From: Breviolum minutum Mf 1.05b.01 | Taxonomy: Eukaryota; Sar; Dinophyceae; Suessiales; Symbiodiniaceae | Reading direction: 5' to 3' | DNA: 64,000 nucleotides | Assembly (NCBI GenBank): GCA_000507305.1 | Contig: DF239166.1 | Span: forward strand, 224,761 to 288,760 | Part shown: piece by piece, positions 54,968-64,000 of the stretch | Position numbering within the stretch: the stretch's first letter is position 1 | How the letters are laid out: each line of letters begins with the position of its first letter | Program-made: the position numbers and the translations under genes | The notes under the pieces: generated by a model | Databases searched by the model: none | Seen by the model: the letters and a program-made list of their open reading frames with translations, nothing else | What the model was told of the DNA's origin: nothing

Positions 54968-56396
54968 AAGTGCTAGTGTATAATGAAAAGAAATGATAGG
55001 GTGTCACCTTTGCTGGATGGTGTCCACTTCAATCATATGAACCCCACCATGCATTTATGTTTTGTCTTGTCTTTTTGACCTGGTGTGTGGGTTCATGAAG
55101 CTTCATTATTCCTGAAACTCCGGTCGCTAGAAGCTGGTCCCTGAAACTAAGATGAAGGGCAAAGTTCTTGAAAGGGATCTTTGCAATGTCGATTTGGCTT
55201 GCTTCTTGGCAAATGCATTGTGAAATTGCAAATACTCTCCATTAGTCTGGCTTGTTGCATTTTTCAAACTTCCAAACAAACGTAACTCAGCAACTACTGG
55301 AGTCCATGAAAAAGACATGAAAAGTCTTCACTGTGTACTCTGATGCTGTTCTGTCTTTACTAGTCTTACTTATTTCATGTAATCACTCAAGTTAATCTGA
55401 ATACAAAAGAAGAGCATTCATGGAAAAACAAGAAATCTGACGAAGTCTTACGAAGACAAGTTTGCTGTTCTAAGGAAACGTGGGCAGGCATCATATCGGT
55501 GTGAAGGGCGTATCGCCTGCGTGACCACTGGGTATCAGCTAGTCCTTCAAGGGATAAGCAGTAGCAGCTGAAGTATATTTCAAAGACTTATCGCAACACA
55601 GCGACAATATGGTCACATGTCCCCTCAACACCATTGCCAGCAAACAACAGTACTTCATTTGATTCTTTGGTTCGTTGTTCTGTTGGTTTAAGGGCCCATG
55701 GTTGCTGCTGCCGCCCTTGCAATGCATATGCTTTCGTCATGTCACTATCACCCTTTTCACCTGTCGACTTATACGGTGATGGCTGGGTGGAACAAAGCTG
55801 GAGTGTTTCTGGCTGGTGTGGAAAAAGCAAACGGATCCCCAATCATCCAGTTTGGGTGATATCTAATGCCCTGTTTTTTATTTTTGGGAACCTCAAGCCC
55901 CAAGGGAAAAAGAGATAAATGTTACAGAGGGTTCCCACGGTTGAATATCATTGCTTGGTCAGCCATTCATTTCACCCAGGAATTTTTTTGGGAATGTTGA
56001 TGCATTTCTTAGCAAATAACTGATTGAAATTAGGAATTAGCTTTTTGAAATTAGCAATTAGTTTCTTTTAGTTTCTTGATATTAGGAATTAGCTTCTTGC
56101 CCCAACACACAAAGAGGGCAACCAAGTCCCCAACCCATNTAAATATCCATCAAAAATTGAATGGGACCTCACCAATCTGGTCCTTAGGTAAGTTGCTAGA
56201 GCTATTGAGGGGTCTTTCCCACACAGTTTCAGGGGGTCGCTCCAATTTTCCCACGGAGTCCGAGTCACGTCAGCCCGCCTCGTCCTGGCCTTTCCCCGTC
56301 AGCTGAGGTAAAGGTCACTGACAGAAAGTCACCTGAACGGGCCATCACCACCTGCCCAATGACATCAATGACATACATATACGGTATCATATACGC

Positions 56397-56518
56397 ATAT
56401 ATGGGTGTTTCCAAAAATAGGGGTACCCCAAAATGGATCAAAATGGATGGTTTATAATGGACAACCATATTGAAATGGATGATTTGGGGGTACCACTATT
56501 TTCGGAAACCCCCATATG
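56397..56518. repeat. Inverted-repeat element with long arms
   Basis: ATATGGGTGTTTCCAAAAAT continues to GGGGTACCCCAAAAT. The right side ATTTGGGGGTACC leads to TTTTCGGAAACCCCCATAT, giving arms of about 36 bp with few mismatches. Confidence 0.83.
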
Positions 56519-56866
56519 CACATGTGTACTTTTTGTAAGTTAAGACACAAACTGTGGTAGGTAACGTATCTATGCGAGCCCTTACAATACGTAATAGCAT
56601 GCATCTAACATCGTCACTGCCATCGGGTGGCCTCGCCTGGCAGTTCTTGAGACAAAGCTCCAGGATCGAGGTGGTCACCTTCAATCTTTGCTGACCAAGT
56701 TTCCAAAAAACCCATGGGGCATCAACGCATCAACCAACCCCCGAAGTGGATGTAAATAGCTAGCTGCGAAAACATGGAGAACTCCCATGTTAAGTAGGTA
56801 GGTAGTTGGCAATTCAAGGATTTGTTTGGGAAATTGCAAAGGGAAGATTGAGGATTCCACATTTTG

Positions 56867-57020
56867 GAGAATTATTCCAGTTAGTAAGTGGTTAGAATGT
56901 GACCTCCATTTATAGGCCATGAATTTCGCCGTTTGGAAGGGGTCCCGCAACCTCACTCATGGGACTTACTGTACTAACGATGGATACTAACCACTTACAA
57001 GCCATGGGATCATCCTCCAA
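56867..57020. mobile_element. MITE family G copy
   Basis: It opens TGGAGAATTATTCCAGTTAG and closes ATGGGATCATCCTCCAAG, followed by TA. Interior AAGTGGTTAGAATG and TTTGGAAGGGGTCCCGCAAC match the copy at 44553. Confidence 0.82.
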
Positions 57021-57034
57021 GTAACGCCCCCCAG

Positions 57035-57160
57035 ACATAGCCGGCCTTATTATATAAGGGTTGATGAAAACCATCGGTTTCCCTTGATTTTTGGCCAGCT
57101 ATTAAACCCTTATTTCTGAGGGGGTTGATAGTTAGGGGGGAGGGTAGGTTGACCGGCCTT
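57035..57160. mobile_element. Inverted-repeat element, family H
   Basis: TAGCCGGCCTTATTATATAA at the left and GGGTAGGTTGACCGGCC at the right flank TTAAACCCTTATTTCTGAGG. It follows a family G copy, repeating the H and G adjacency seen at 4379-4692. Confidence 0.75.
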
Positions 57161-57608
57161 TACCACGGGCATCAACAAAGACCTTCAAAAACAAACGTGT
57201 CCTTGTTTTTTTTGTGTGTGTGTGCGCGTTCATGATCAACAAATTTGATTTTTCGGGAAGCATGTGGTAGTTTTTTAGTGGGTTTTAACATGAAAATTGA
57301 ACGTGGTTCTCTTTATTGCTAACGATCTTTTGAAGCCAAACCCCCCTCTCAAAAAATCATTGAAAAGCAGCTTTTTCACAAACCTTCCGTTGAATGTGCC
57401 CCTAAACATCTAGGATTCCAAGCCCCATTTTAGGGAGATGTGCACATCGCAAGCCTTGCTACACTAACCTGTTCTCTACCTTTTGCAACGTCTTATGGGA
57501 CTAGGAGCCAGACCTTTGTCCTCAAACAACGATGAGAAAAACTCTGCATACCATACGCCACATGCCGCTTGTGTAACAACTTGACCTTCAATACCCGGAA
57601 AGAACATA

Positions 57609-57750
57609 CAAGGTGGGCCCCTACCCCATACCAAATATAAGTAGGGGCCCATAACTCCACTTATAGGGATGAAATAACCTAAGCTACCCGTTTATAAGGC
57701 CATTTATGGAGGTTATAACTCCACTTATAACTGGTAGGGGGCCCACCTTG
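57609..57750. mobile_element. Inverted-repeat element, family F
   Basis: CAAGGTGGGCCCCTACC and GGTAGGGGGCCCACCTTG are inverted ends. TATAACTCCACTTATA occurs in the interior. Confidence 0.87.
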
Positions 57751-58744
57751 GAATAACTCCATTGAGAGCCACATTGAAAAATGCCGCTTTTTGTTCAAAG
57801 AAGTTGAATCAAAATTTGTTGATGGCAGAAAAAACCTATGGGATGACTGCGTGTACTGTGGCCCTGAACCCTCAAATGTTCGGAAAACATCTAGAGTGCT
57901 ATAGGGGCTATCCACACCTAGGGCCGAATTCAAAGGTCTTTTATTTTTCAAAGTCACCAATGCTTCTGGAAATAATATGGAAGGCTCTTAATCTCAAAAC
58001 TATCCCATACCATGTATGGTATGTTAAATGTAAGAGAATTCCCCATACATGTATGGTATGGCTATGACTTTTTTCACCACATGTCCTTAGAACTGAACTG
58101 AATTTGAACCCCAAACATAATCTTCAAAACAAAAACCCCTAAGAATTCAGATATGTCCCAAGATTTCAGGATTTCCCCTATAATAACCTAGTGCTTCCGG
58201 ATGGGATTGGAACCCTCCATCCATCCTCCCCAACCTGTAGGCTCGGGGGGAACCAACGCCTCAGGTGTTTCGGAAAATAAACATCCCGCGGTCCGTGGTG
58301 TTTGAGTTGGGGGCTGTCTTTTCTTTGGAAAACTGGGAAAATGATGGAAAATGCATGTATCTTTTCTAGATATAGCATATACATGACTTTAGTTATACTG
58401 GAATGTTCCATGAATTTTGTTAAACAAAAAAGTTAGGAGTTAGGAACCACCTGAAACTGAGCATATCAGGGATGGAAACTCTTTTGAAAGGAATTAGTTT
58501 TCGGCTGTGCTACTGGGCCATCCGTCTTCCAATGACCGTTTTGCACTAACGCTCATGTTTGGAACGCTTCTGGCTAAAATAATAACATATACACAATGAA
58601 AAATCGATAGATATGCGGGGACATTGGATGATCCATGACAATAGTACTTGGACGCACTTGGCCAGTACTATAGCAACAAAAACGGCTCTTCAAGTATCTT
58701 AAAGTCATTTGCTAACTTTACCGATCATCCAAGTAATGTAGCTA

Positions 58745-58877
58745 CAAGGTGGGCCCTGTATACTAGTTATACATGGACTTATAACCCCTACAAATTGCCT
58801 ATAAATGGGCAATTGGGGTTGTAATCCTTACAAGCGGAGTTATAACCCTACTTACAACTGGTAGTGGGCCCACCTTG
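58745..58877. mobile_element. Inverted-repeat element, family F
   Basis: CAAGGTGGGCCCTGTA and GGTAGTGGGCCCACCTTG bound it. TA is found on both sides, which may be its duplication. Confidence 0.87.
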
Positions 58878-59570
58878 TATCTGGGGAAATTTGATGGGCG
58901 AATCTCCTGGCTAAACACCCCGAGTGCGTGATGTGACATAGCCAAACCTACCAACAAATTATGGATTGTGAATGTACATAGTAACGTACAACTGGCATTA
59001 TTCTTACACAAACATATGGCAAAACAACACATGCAACAATTGTGCATTCCTTGAACCCAAGACAGCCAGGCTTTATACGGATTTGAGGAACAACCCGTCA
59101 AAGTGGGATCTAGGGAATCCATGGGATATATAACCATAACCCCCCGTAGCGTTTCAATTTCCACTTATTATATCAACTTCAAATTTCACATGTAGTTAAC
59201 CAAATAAGTGAAAACAAAAAATGCAAATCCAAAAAAATCCCAAAAATTCCTGTGGCACAGTTTGTTTGCTTCACCCAAACGTCTGCTTGACCAGCCTGGC
59301 TATGAAAAAAACATCCATGTTTTGGCTTCCTATTGACCAACCAATGAAACCAGTACTGTGCACCCTGGAAAACAATTTGTAGGTTTCATGTTAATTTTCC
59401 TTGGTGTATAGTCAAACAACATGACGCCATACCAATGCCATGGCATGACCACTCATTGACCGATTGTGAGAAGGCAGCTTCCCTCCTCCCAAATTACCAA
59501 GAACACCAAATTGTGGCAAGATACGATCTTCGGCGCCAACAGCCTGCAGAAATCACTCTACCACGTTCTT

Positions 59571-59660
59571 CCAAGTGACCCTTTTGGTGGTTTGATTCGT
59601 GACCTTTTCAGGGATTAATGATTAAGTGTGACCTCCATTAGGGTGATCAGTTCAGGTTAC
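59571..59660. repeat. Dispersed repeat, family J
   Basis: CAAGTGACCCTTTTGGTGGT, TTTGATTCGTGACC and GTGTGACCTCCATTAGGGTG match the other two copies. Confidence 0.8.
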
Positions 59661-59862
59661 GGATGGAAGAAGCTGCTTCCAAAACTTGGGGTTTGTTGAG
59701 CCACTGGCACAAAGATATGCAAAAACGGAATACTAACAACATGGCTCTCTGTCCCAAAATTTAGATCTGATGTTCGGAGGGATGATGAATAAAATCACCA
59801 TTGAAGAATTGGTTAATTAGGGCTTAGGCCGTACATTCAAAGCTATATATGTGGCCAAGTGA

Positions 59863-59976
59863 TAATATTTCACCAACCCAGATTTCCCTCAAACAAGGGA
59901 ATTCCCTTCCAAAACGCTACCTTTTTGGGGGCCCAAAAAGGTCGTGTTTTCGGTCGGGATNTCAAACCAACACCTA
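59863..59976. repeat. Dispersed repeat, family N, with a family A-like end
   Basis: AATATTTCACCAACCCAGAT and TTTTTGGGGGCCC with GGTCGTGT match family N. After an ambiguous base at 59961 it ends TCAAACCAACACCTAG, a family A-type right end, so N may be a longer relative of A. Confidence 0.7.
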
Positions 59977-60609
59977 GTTTTGGTCATTGAGAATTGCTGG
60001 TTGAACAGCCAGGGAAGGTCATCATCAGCCAAAAAAACGTTGCTACTTAGTTGGGCTATTCATGGACTGAGTTGGTATTTTTTTGCCGGCAAACAAATAT
60101 AGAAGCACACAACCAACTGGCTTTGTTCGTATCCCTTACATACAAGAACCTGCAAGCTGAACCATCAAGTTGATCACCAACAGGCTATCTACAAATTAAC
60201 CATTCACTAAATTTTGCTGAGTTTCCTTTGAATAGAACGTGGATTTGCGGAAAAAAAAAGGAATCCTGGATGAATGATTCATCATATTTCACTGACCTGT
60301 GACCATTGGGGAGGAGAAATCAACCAGAATGTAAACAACATTCATGGTTCAGATTTGCAATCACTGCTCAAGTGGGTAATAAACCAGTTGACTCAGATTG
60401 TCGTTGAAACCGTATGAGTCGTACGAGTCAAGATTCGGGTTCATTTTGACAAATTTTGAAGATGTACTGTACTCAACACAAAAAACATACAAAAACACCT
60501 GCAAATCTGCCATCTCAAAAGAAACAGATAGGCTCCACAAGATGCCATACGGAGGTGCTATTGCTATCATCATCTATGATATTCTATATTCTTTTAGTTT
60601 CAGGATATA

Positions 60610-60711
60610 CACCCTGGAAGATTAACATGGAACCTAAAAATCACCCAATTGAAAAGAAACATCCTCTTCCAAACCATCAGTTTCAGGTTCCATGTTAATC
60701 TTCCAGGGTGC
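60610..60711. mobile_element. TA-type MITE (family D)
   Basis: CACCCTGGAAGATTAACATG and CATGTTAATCTTCCAGGGTG are exact 20-bp inverted repeats, and the complementarity runs a few bases further inward. Confidence 0.9.
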
Positions 60712-60857
60712 ATCAATTTCACCAATCCCCATCTCCAGACTGAAACGCCTTTGATCATCACCAGGATCGCTATGTTCATCTCCAACATCCGGCTTTGGCG
60801 TCGATACCTTCAGCGCCGAGGCCGAGAAAGATGATGGTGAGGATCTGTTTGTCCCAT

Positions 60858-60960
60858 GTGACCATTTTGGTGGTTCTAAGTCACCCCTTTTGGTGGTTTG
60901 ATTCGTGACCTTTCCAAAGATTTGGTGACTTTCATTTGGGTGATCAAAAGGTCAATTTGG
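60858..60960. repeat. Dispersed repeat, family J
   Basis: TGTGACCATTTTGGTGGTT, GGTTTGATTCGTGACC and TTTGGGTGATCAAAAGGTCA match. Both ends read as GTGACC/GGTCA inverted repeats. Confidence 0.8.
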
Positions 60961-61177
60961 AAGAATTTGGTCAAAATCTTGGGTTTTGTTGAATCACTGG
61001 CACAAAGAACAAGATAAAAAAAAACAGATACCAACGACATGGCTCCCTTAAGAAGAGAAACTGGAATATAGCAGGCCAAATTTGTGGGCCAATCTGATGA
61101 CCTCCCAACGAGACTTAAGACTATGATCAAATTTAGGGGGTGGTTACATCCACAAAATTTTGACAAACATAGACATA

Positions 61178-61282
61178 CTCCTCTGGTAAACTAACATAGT
61201 AATGGAACACCACCAGTTTTAATAGGAAATATATACATCTTCAAATGGTGGATTTCCCATTGCTATGTTAGTTTACCGGAGT
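61178..61282. mobile_element. TA-type MITE (family C) copy
   Basis: CTCCTCTGGTAAACTAACAT and ATGTTAGTTTACCGGAG form the inverted ends, with TA on both sides. The right half (CTTCAAATGGTGGATTTCC) nearly matches 42262-42362. Confidence 0.88.
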
Positions 61283-61868
61283 GTAAATGAACACCAAAAT
61301 ACCATAAATGATGATTTGAAGAAACTGTATCTCGTTTCAAACATGGCTATAATTTCAGGGAGGTACCCTAATTTTGAACTCCAGTTTGTTTTCTTATCAA
61401 AAGGGCCACCGGCGTTGCAAGCGGCTTTAACCCCCGGGCAACTTTAAATGGTATGTGGTTTACGGGATACTCGGGATCCGAAAAAATCCTTTTACAAGAA
61501 AAAACAGCATCTCATCGCAGTTAGTACGGGGCCATTTGGAAGGGTTCCAACAACCCGATCCTTAGGGGACAACAACGATCACCATGGTGAATTTATCATA
61601 TATCCAAGTCTTGGGATGATCCTCCAAGAGGTTTTTTTGGGGGGGATTTGACTACTGTATACAAATGTTGCGAGATTTACCTTCGCCCCAGTTCCACATG
61701 TTTTTTCGAAAATATAAAGGGCCATCTCCGATCCGCCGATTTCCCATGGCCAGATACTTCAGAATCTTTGGAATCTTCCTGGCGAAGGTGGACCCAGAAG
61801 GGTCCATACACCAAGCCACGCTTTGGATCCATGGGATTGTTGTCTGTTTTTTTTTTGTGGGGCAACTA

Positions 61869-61973
61869 CCCTCCCTGAAACTAACAGCAAACGCACCTGA
61901 AAATGGTTGGTTGGAATACTAGTTTCATTTTGGGAAACCCTATTTTCAGAGGCTATGTTAGTTTCAGGGAGGG
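61869..61973. mobile_element. TA-type MITE (family B), best-preserved copy
   Basis: CCCTCCCTGAAACTAACA and TGTTAGTTTCAGGGAGGG are exact inverted repeats of 18 bp. TA flanks both sides. Confidence 0.92.
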
Positions 61974-62217
61974 TAATAAACAACAAAGAAAATCATCTTA
62001 GTAAACCAAGATGGGAAGTGTTCAAAACCCTTATGTCATCCCATCCTGGCTGGTTTTTCAGGGATCCTGAATTCATGATTTATGAAAGAATCCCTTTATG
62101 ACATGGGCGGGATTTCATCCCCTTCAACAGCTAAATATATAGGGACCCAACTGGTCACTGCTCTAATATGTCACATCCTCAAATTAACATAAAACGGTGA
62201 GACAATGACACTTCATA

Positions 62218-62327
62218 CTGTTGGTGTAAGAAATCCGTCGTTCACCAGTTGAGGTTGGTAGTTCATCCCATTATTTGAAAAGGTTTTAAACATCCCAGGT
62301 GGTTACCCGGATTTATTCCATCAACAG
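62218..62327. mobile_element. Inverted-repeat element, family E
   Basis: CTGTTGGTGTAAGAAATCCG and CGGATTTATTCCATCAACAG are inverted repeats with TA on both sides. The central ACATCCCAGGTGG is common to the family. Confidence 0.87.
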
Positions 62328-62563
62328 TATTTCCTACTTCAAAATATCTAAGATACCCATGAGCCCCAAACCAAATCATCAAAATTGCATGATCAATGTT
62401 TAAGGTCCTTGGCTCAATGAGATTGCTACATTCAATGTATATGAGCAATCCTGTCTGAACACCAGAAAACAAAAACTTTCTGCCTATGGATGTTCTGAAC
62501 TCCAGTGGAAAGTGGAGATGAGTTTTTTTGTTGAACCAAGACTTTATAACCCTTATATACTAA

Positions 62564-62646
62564 GGATCCATCTATGTTATATATGTTTACCCTTCACTTG
62601 ATTGATCGGTAAATGTAGGTAAATATACCATGCATGCATCCTATGG
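62564..62646. mobile_element. Family M copy
   Basis: AAGGATCCATCTATGTTATA at the left, GTAAATGTAGGTAAATATAC inside and CATGCATCCTATGGG at the right follow family M. Confidence 0.68.
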
Positions 62647-62997
62647 GCCTATATACCTCAACTGGTTTTGGACGGATTCCATGAAACAATCATATGTTTG
62701 AATTAATCTCAGGAACATGCTCCTGCAAGACCAGCTGTACCGTAAATCAAAGCATTGCTAGGGCAGCATCAACAACATGGATGCCTTTCACTATAGGCCT
62801 TCTTGATCAAATCCATCAAGGTTTTCAATGCAATTTTTCAGAAGTTCTTGGCAAGTCTTGGGACTCTTTTGTTAAGAAATTTTCAGAAGTTCTTGTCAAC
62901 GTTTTACATGAGACAATCATGGGAAACAAAAAAAACAAAAAAAGGCTGTGTCCGAACATGACGGTAAAGAAACTTGACAAAAAGTCTAGATTGCAGG

Positions 62998-63171
62998 ACA
63001 AGCTTCGCTCATTGCATCAACCATTTCTGGTGGGTCTGAATGGGCTATCTGGGCTGCTCTCGGAACCCCTTCAATGTTCAAAGATCCCTCTTCAACTTCG
63101 TCATCAGCAGGAGCTTTCTCCGTGGTGGCGGAATGGTGGCCAGGAGAATCATCCAAACTTTCCTCCATTGT
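62998..63171 (-). other. 174-bp exon-like repeat, copy 1
   Basis: On the minus strand it reads through without a stop from an ATG at 63168: an acidic, hydrophilic peptide (MEESLDDSPGHHSATTEK, then DDEVEEGSLNIEGVPRAAQ). The copy at 63356-63529 is identical at 169 of 174 positions. Open, acidic sequence in both copies suggests an exon or exon remnant. I recognise no domain, and neither end has a clear splice site. Confidence 0.45.
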
Positions 63172-63355
63172 TGGGCATTTTCATCAAGAACCCAATAGAT
63201 GTCTCGCGTTAAACCAAAAAATATGAACCAAACATATGCACCACAAATATGACAACCAGGTGTATGAAAAGCCATTGCATCATGCTGATGGAAACACATC
63301 AACTAATCATTATTTAAATACGAAAAAACGGACTGACAAGTAAAAATTGCTTTCA

Positions 63356-63529
63356 ACAAGCTTCGCTCATTGCATCAACCATTTCTGGTGGGTCTGAATG
63401 GGCTATCTGGGCTGCTCTCGGAACCACTTCAATGTTCAAAGATCTCTCTTCAACTTCGTCATCAGCAGGATCTTTCTCCGTGGTGGTAGAATGGTGGCCA
63501 GGAGAATCATCCAAACTTTCCTCCATTGT
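63356..63529 (-). other. 174-bp exon-like repeat, copy 2
   Basis: Same frame as copy 1, from ATG at 63526 to a TGA at 63353-63355 (57 aa). The five differences from copy 1 are four amino-acid changes (Ala to Thr, Ala to Asp, Gly to Arg, Gly to Val) and one silent change. The duplication period is 358 bp. Confidence 0.45.
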
Positions 63530-63663
63530 CCGCTGTTGAGCTTGTTTACATCCTCCAATATCATATTCTAGTCACTCTTTGCAATTCAACAACAAAATGC
63601 TCATGGGTTCTTAAATCACCAAACCAAACACTCCAGTCAGTTCTTCCAAGAATTGCACTGAAA

Positions 63664-63820
63664 AAACATTGCCAACAACAAGAACAACAACAGCAACAAC
63701 AACTAAAAACAAATAAGACCTTTAAGACCAATAAAACAAACAAACACCCAAACAACAAAACCACAACAAACAACAAACAAAAAACACAAACAACAAACAA
63801 GACCACGAAAACAAACAAAC
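63664..63820. repeat. A/C-rich low-complexity tract
   Basis: AACAACA and AAACAAAC triplets and tetramers dominate, giving a Gln, Asn, Lys and Thr-rich plus frame that is not credible as a gene. Confidence 0.85.
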
Positions 63821-64000
63821 TGCTAAGATACATGCACTGTACCCACACCACTGCGCACTCCAATGACACTGTCAAGCATACTCACTGCTTGGCTCAAGCC
63901 GGGCTTAAGTACCTGGCTCAAGTCACTGACAAAAAGGCTGACTGAGTCTACACTGGTTTGACTTGAATTGCTCACTGTTAGTTGTACTGGAGAAAGATCC

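Larger units (their letters stand above)
54968..62997. other. Gene-free MITE mosaic
   Basis: Families B, C, D, E, F, G, H, J, M and N lie here, with single undetermined bases at 56139 and 59961. A short TTAGCAATTAGTTTC repeat near 56011-56098 echoes the minisatellite at 53867. The interval 54970-56000 has no repeat I can name. Confidence 0.45.

Noticed and set aside
63885..63920. Two TGGCTCAAG matches to the 3' end of the dinoflagellate spliced leader
   Set aside because: Only about 10 bases match and the conserved 5' half of the leader is absent, so it could be chance. It is too weak to support a spliced-leader relic or to prove the taxon.
63526..63945. 139-codon plus frame rich in Gln, Asn, Lys and Thr
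   Set aside because: Driven by the A/C-rich low-complexity tract. Neighbouring residues resemble no protein I know.
1..64000. CRISPR arrays, rRNA or tRNA genes
   Set aside because: I saw no regularly spaced identical repeats with unique spacers, no conserved rRNA segments and no clear tRNA-type box A plus box B pair.

Overview
The window looks like a gene-poor stretch of a dinoflagellate nuclear genome, plausibly a relative of Symbiodinium. The main reason is a 10-kb non-LTR retrotransposon whose proteins carry hallmarks I associate with dinoflagellate elements: a GEASHPGP-type motif ahead of the endonuclease, a YVDN reverse transcriptase box, and an ORF1 carrying a C5-cytosine DNA methyltransferase. 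Triplet microsatellites and a very high density of short inverted-repeat elements fit this, but the taxon is an inference. I recognise no host gene, rRNA or tRNA.

Centre (7164-17291): the retrotransposon lies on the minus strand at 7247-17257. A perfect 15-bp target-site duplication flanks it, and it sits inside a 98-bp MITE that itself has a 4-bp duplication (AAGT). Its coding order is ORF1a (methyltransferase plus a dinoflagellate ORF1 region), a +1 frame change into ORF1b (coiled coil), a 169-nt spacer, then ORF2. ORF2 runs in the order 2A-like motif, EEP endonuclease, reverse transcriptase, CCHC zinc knuckle and RNase H. ORF2 is uninterrupted over 1700 codons. Together these proteins could bind the element RNA, nick DNA, copy the RNA and remove it, and possibly methylate the new copy.

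Both flanks (1-7163 and 17292-64000) are a mosaic of about 85-165-bp inverted-repeat elements in roughly a dozen recognisable families. Some are flanked by TA, others by 4-bp duplications. Mixed in are triplet microsatellites (GAT, GTT, GTA), related minisatellites at 50.5 kb and 53.2-54.1 kb, an inverted A/T-rich array at 25.6-26.1 kb, a near-perfect 35-bp palindrome at 24.0 kb, and a 174-bp exon-like direct duplication near 63 kb. Most open frames outside the retrotransposon are short and run through these repeats, so I do not call them genes.

All boundaries were read by eye. MITE ends are accurate to a few bases where a duplication or a perfect inverted repeat fixes them, and otherwise to about 10 bases.
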